Below are positions 60,791 to 64,000 of a stretch of DNA of 64,000 nucleotides, one piece after another (position 1 is the stretch's first letter; each line of letters opens with the position of its first letter). The stretch is taken from positions 1,302,001 to 1,366,000 of the forward strand of contig BSDZ01000003.1 of NCBI GenBank assembly GCA_030268105.1. Direction: 5' to 3'. The notes below the pieces were generated by a model. That model was not told where the DNA came from, ran no database searches, and saw nothing but the letters and a program-made list of their open reading frames with translations. A program made the position numbers and the translations under genes. Source of the stretch: Volvox africanus (Eukaryota; Chlorophyta; Chlorophyceae; Chlamydomonadales; Volvocaceae).

Positions 60791-63393
60791 ATGGCAGCGA
60801 CTGTGCTCCTGCCCAGCAGCAGTAACGTGTCCGTTAAAGTCCACCCCGTGGTCTTGTTATCAATTTGTGATGCGTACGTCCGTCGTAAGGAGCACCAGGA
60901 CCGGGTGATCGGCACGCTTCTGGGGGTAGTAGTTGACAATGTAATTGAAGTGAAGAACTGCTACGTGGTGCCACACAACGAGAGTTCGGAGCAGGTTATG
61001 GTGGATGTCATTCATCATAAGACAATGTTCGACCTCCACCAAAAAGTGGCCCCGCATGAGTCGATCGTTGGCTGGTAAGCATCAAGGACACAATTCGCGC
61101 CAAAGACGACGGCACTGCCTCTGACAAGCAGACTTATGTAGGTTTGCTACTGGCTCGGATCTCTATAACAGCGACGCATTGATCCAGGACTTCTACAGTA
61201 AGGAGTCCACGCACCCAGTGAGTTGGCGGTGCCCGGGCGCGCCTGACTAGACAGTTCCGCGGGTCAAGCGTCATCAAGGCGTTATGTCGAAAAGATTCCT
61301 GGGACCGGCCATGCAGGTGCACATGGTGGTCGACACAACGCTCAAAGACAATAAATTCAGCGTTCAGGCGTATACCTCACGGATGTTGGCGCTGGGCGAT
61401 AAGGTGCTGGCCACGGAGTTTGTAGAGATCCCTTGCGACACGATCTTCGGGGACATTGAGCGTGTTGGAGGTGAGTTGGAGGTAGGGCCATAGAGGTAAG
61501 CAACATACAAGCGCTTCTGCCAGTGACGTATCTTGCGCCAAACCAGCGTTTTACCACCCTTTCCGTGACGGTTGGAGTTTCTCATCCCCCGCGTAAGCCG
61601 TGAAGAACGTCCACATCACCTACGCGTTCACGCTTTTAAATGAGCACAAGGCCAGGCCAGGCATCCACTCCAAGGGATCAAACATGCAGCTCACCTATAG
61701 CTATATCTACTTTGTCCGACTAAACTAGGCGTCGCCCCGTATCATGGCCATCACCCCAGTCGACCTGATGCTCACCGGGCTTAACGACCCCAGCCCCGAG
61801 AGCAAAAAGGAGACGGCTAACAAATCCTTCAGCGACGAGGCGGAGACGCTGGCGGCCTCTATGGGGAGATTGGCAGACCTGGTCGCGAGGGCGTCGGAGT
61901 ATGTAGATAGCGTCGTGGTAGGTGTGGCGGTGTGGATTTAGTCTGGATTCTGCGGCGGTACCCTTCCTGTTTATGCTTTCCGTTGCATGGAAACAGGTGA
62001 AGCACGAGAAATTTTTAGGGATTTGAACATGACCATGCATGCTAAATCGCTTCCTTTGCCAAACTGGCATACGGTAGGTGATGGAGGCCAAGGGCACCAG
62101 TCGGACCAGGTTGCTGCTTGCAGGGAACCGGCGACTTGGGGGACGGCTGGGTTCGGCGATTGTGCCCTGGGCCAGTTTGCAGGGGCACCGGCGTAGGGGA
62201 AGGGAAATGTTAGAGGTGACCCTGCGATCGTGGCCTCAGCATCTTCGCTTCCTCAGGTTGATGTGTCGCGAACTTAATTGCGAGAGCTGGCAGGGGTCGT
62301 TTATCAACATCTTAAGTGTGGGTTAACATTTGTCTGGATAGGAGCTACGCGCGGGACTGATGCTGTACTAAAAATGTTCCAAGGGTGTTACGTTGAGCGC
62401 AGCGCTGGGTTCCGGGTATTCATGAAGAAGGCAGCGTAATGAAGCTTGCCTTTATTGCGGGAGTTGACGATGACAGGTTGCTCTCCACAAAATGGGACGC
62501 AATGGGACTAAGTGCGGATGAATTGATTCGGTACACGGGCCTTCTGTCGAAAGGGACACTATGCGACTTGTCTTATTTCCCGCCGCTTCCCACCGTAAGT
62601 TATATTGCCTTCCCGCCTTGCCCCCACGGACCTGCAGTCGGGCAGGGTGTCAGGCGAACCGGCGATCGGGAGGTACCTGGCTGATACGCTGGCGCTGGTG
62701 CCGCACTTGGCACGATCTGACTTCGAGCGCCTCTTCAATGAGAGCGTGCAGGTGGGTGTAGTGGAAGCTCGGGAGATGGGGGGTGTTTGTCCAGGCAAGG
62801 TTGCCAGCTGGTGGAGACTAGTGCAGGTCTGCCGGTCTGGTCGGGTGCGGCGAGGTTGAGGTATGGAAGGCTGCATCGTCGGTGTTCATGCACGCTGAAT
62901 CAGCAGTTTCAGAGGTGTCCTCTACAATCTGTGCCGGTCGTCCTCGCGCCCTGAGTCTTGTTATACTTTGTTTCCCACATGCTAGTACGCAGCTCTGAGC
63001 CCTGGCCAATTTTCCCAAGGCTTAAGCTTAGGTACACGAAAGGAGGCCCTGTACTCAAATCCAACCCTTATGCAGCAATCCCACCGCGCCATGTGACGGT
63101 GTCCTCATTCCTTGCAATCCCATCCTATGAAATTGAACGATTTACCTAGGTCAACAATATCTGGTTGGTTAGCACAGGGACCAAATTACTGATATGCCTG
63201 ATCCGAAACTGTCCAGGTTTTTAGTACAGGATCAGCCCCTCATCGGGAATTTCCAAACTTTCCAAGCTAACATTGTGATTTTCAACTTTGACTTCTGCAG
63301 GACGCAATGATGGTCACTTTTCTCTCAGACCTGCTGCGAGCACATGTGGCCCTGGCAGAGCGACTTGGAACTGCGGCATTGCCCATCGTGTAG
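60791..63393 (+). CDS. EIF3F: Translation initiation factor eIF3 subunit f
   Basis: MPN- subunit of eIF3, the scaffold that recruits mRNA and the 40S subunit in the cytosol. Six exons with agreeing phases: 60791-61074, 61142-61217, 61317-61470, 61760-61917, 62638-62751, 63301-63393; 292 residues, the usual eIF3f length. The MPN core is clear: SVKVHPVVLLSICDAYVRR, RVIGTLLGVVVDNVIEVKNC, FDLHQKVAPHESIVGWFATG. The JAMM zinc motif is absent: the position of the HxH reads WFATG. Later exons give MGRLADLVARASEYVDSVV, VSGEPAIGRYLADTLALVP and TFLSDLLRAHVALAERLG, which match the eIF3f C-terminal helices. The start is the first ATG, with MAATVLLPSSSNVSV. No TGTAA was found before the window end, so the 3' UTR may run past it. 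Confidence 0.95.
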
Positions 63394-64000
63394 AACTTGC
63401 GGCGTGAACACAGCAGCAGGAGAAGGAAGAGAAGGGAGGGTGGGCGCGACAGCAGCAGTTCCGCCTAGAAAGCGTGTGTATGAGTATTCATACACGCTGA
63501 GAAGTACTCTAAACTATGCAAAGAAACTTGCTGAAGCGCGATGCTGCATCTTGTGCGGGCCCAAACGGCCCGCACGTAAGGAACCTTCACCTGCACCTAG
63601 CAGTGTGGAAGGTGGCACATCACTTGGTGTGACTTCACGGCATGGCGTGAGTAGCTAGCGCGGAACTCTGCTGCTTAACGTCGGGGCAGAGGCGGCAGCC
63701 CTTTGGCAGCTCTGTCGCGGCGGAGTATCGGGGAGCGTCAAGGTGGCATCGAGGAGAGGCAGAAGGGGTGCAGGCGAGATACGAGCTGCGTGCTGACTGA
63801 CGACCTGGGTACCTTCTGACCGTGTCGTATGTCTATTGCAGGGTGTGAAGATGGACGTGGACATGGTAGCTAAGGAGGATTAGGGGAATGAGTAGAGGAA
63901 ACCGCTGTAGTGCATCCGCGGTTTCCTGATTAGGAAAGAGGTGGGACCGGGCCCCTTGTCCTGATGGACGTCCTGCCAGCTGCGTCTGGAGCTTGGGGCA
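63394..64000. other. Region downstream of eIF3f with a candidate terminal exon
   Basis: At 63842-63883, after an acceptor-like TATTGCAG, the + frame reads GVKMDVDMVAKED then TAG, which looks like the end of a coding exon. No phased upstream exon is evident. It could be an alternative eIF3f end, the end of a nested gene, or chance. Confidence 0.25.

Noticed and set aside
60791..61217. MPN domain read as an active JAMM deubiquitinase
   Set aside because: The His-x-His metal motif is missing (WFATG instead) and the whole length matches eIF3f.

Overview
This window is nuclear DNA of a green alga, most likely a volvocine (Volvox/Chlamydomonas relatives). The coding signal comes as many short exons with GT..AG borders and matching phases, separated by long introns. 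Several genes are followed by TGTAA, the volvocine poly(A) signal. The proteins are eukaryotic and algal/plant-like, including a chloroplast cytochrome b6f assembly factor. Long Gln/Ala-rich, Gly/Arg-rich and Pro-rich stretches are common, as in volvocine proteomes. All assignments come from reading translated exons by eye; no search was run.

Layout, left to right. 1-2661 (+): 3' end of an MBOAT lysophospholipid acyltransferase. 23120-6222 (-): one giant gene of about 26 exons and roughly 3,770 residues. It joins a CW zinc finger, a PWWP domain, two chromodomains, a CHD-type SNF2 region whose helicase motifs II, III, V and VI are degenerate, and a 1,465-residue Gln/Ala-rich tail. 26239-24734 (-): an Abraxas-like MPN- protein. 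28156-34455 (+): a TBC1D15-type RabGAP with both catalytic fingers. 36576-38933 (+): ribosomal protein uL30 (RPL7), complete in six exons. 40918-39332 (-): a CCB2/CCB4-type cytochrome b6f assembly factor, complete in six exons. 43651-41422 (-): five phase-matched exons of an unrecognised Cys-containing protein, with a Pro-rich reading frame and a C-type-lectin-like relic carrying an in-frame stop further upstream. 54511-49865 (-): a JmjC-domain protein with intact metal ligands and a Pro-rich minisatellite in its tail. 57468-55975 (-): three phase-matched exons of an unrecognised protein, perhaps the 5' part of the JmjC gene. 60791-63393 (+): translation initiation factor eIF3f, complete in six exons.

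The genes form no operon and show no shared pathway, as expected for a nuclear locus. Two are chromatin proteins (CHD-like and JmjC), two are catalytically dead MPN scaffolds (Abraxas-like and eIF3f), and two are core translation genes. The strongest candidate for something undescribed is the CHD-like gene: chromatin-reading modules are kept while the ATPase motifs are eroded, which suggests a remodeller turned scaffold, by analogy with plant MOM1. Long stretches (2.7-6.2, 26.3-28.1, 45.3-49.8 and 57.5-60.8 kb) hold no gene I can support. I see no tRNA, rRNA, CRISPR array or intact mobile element.
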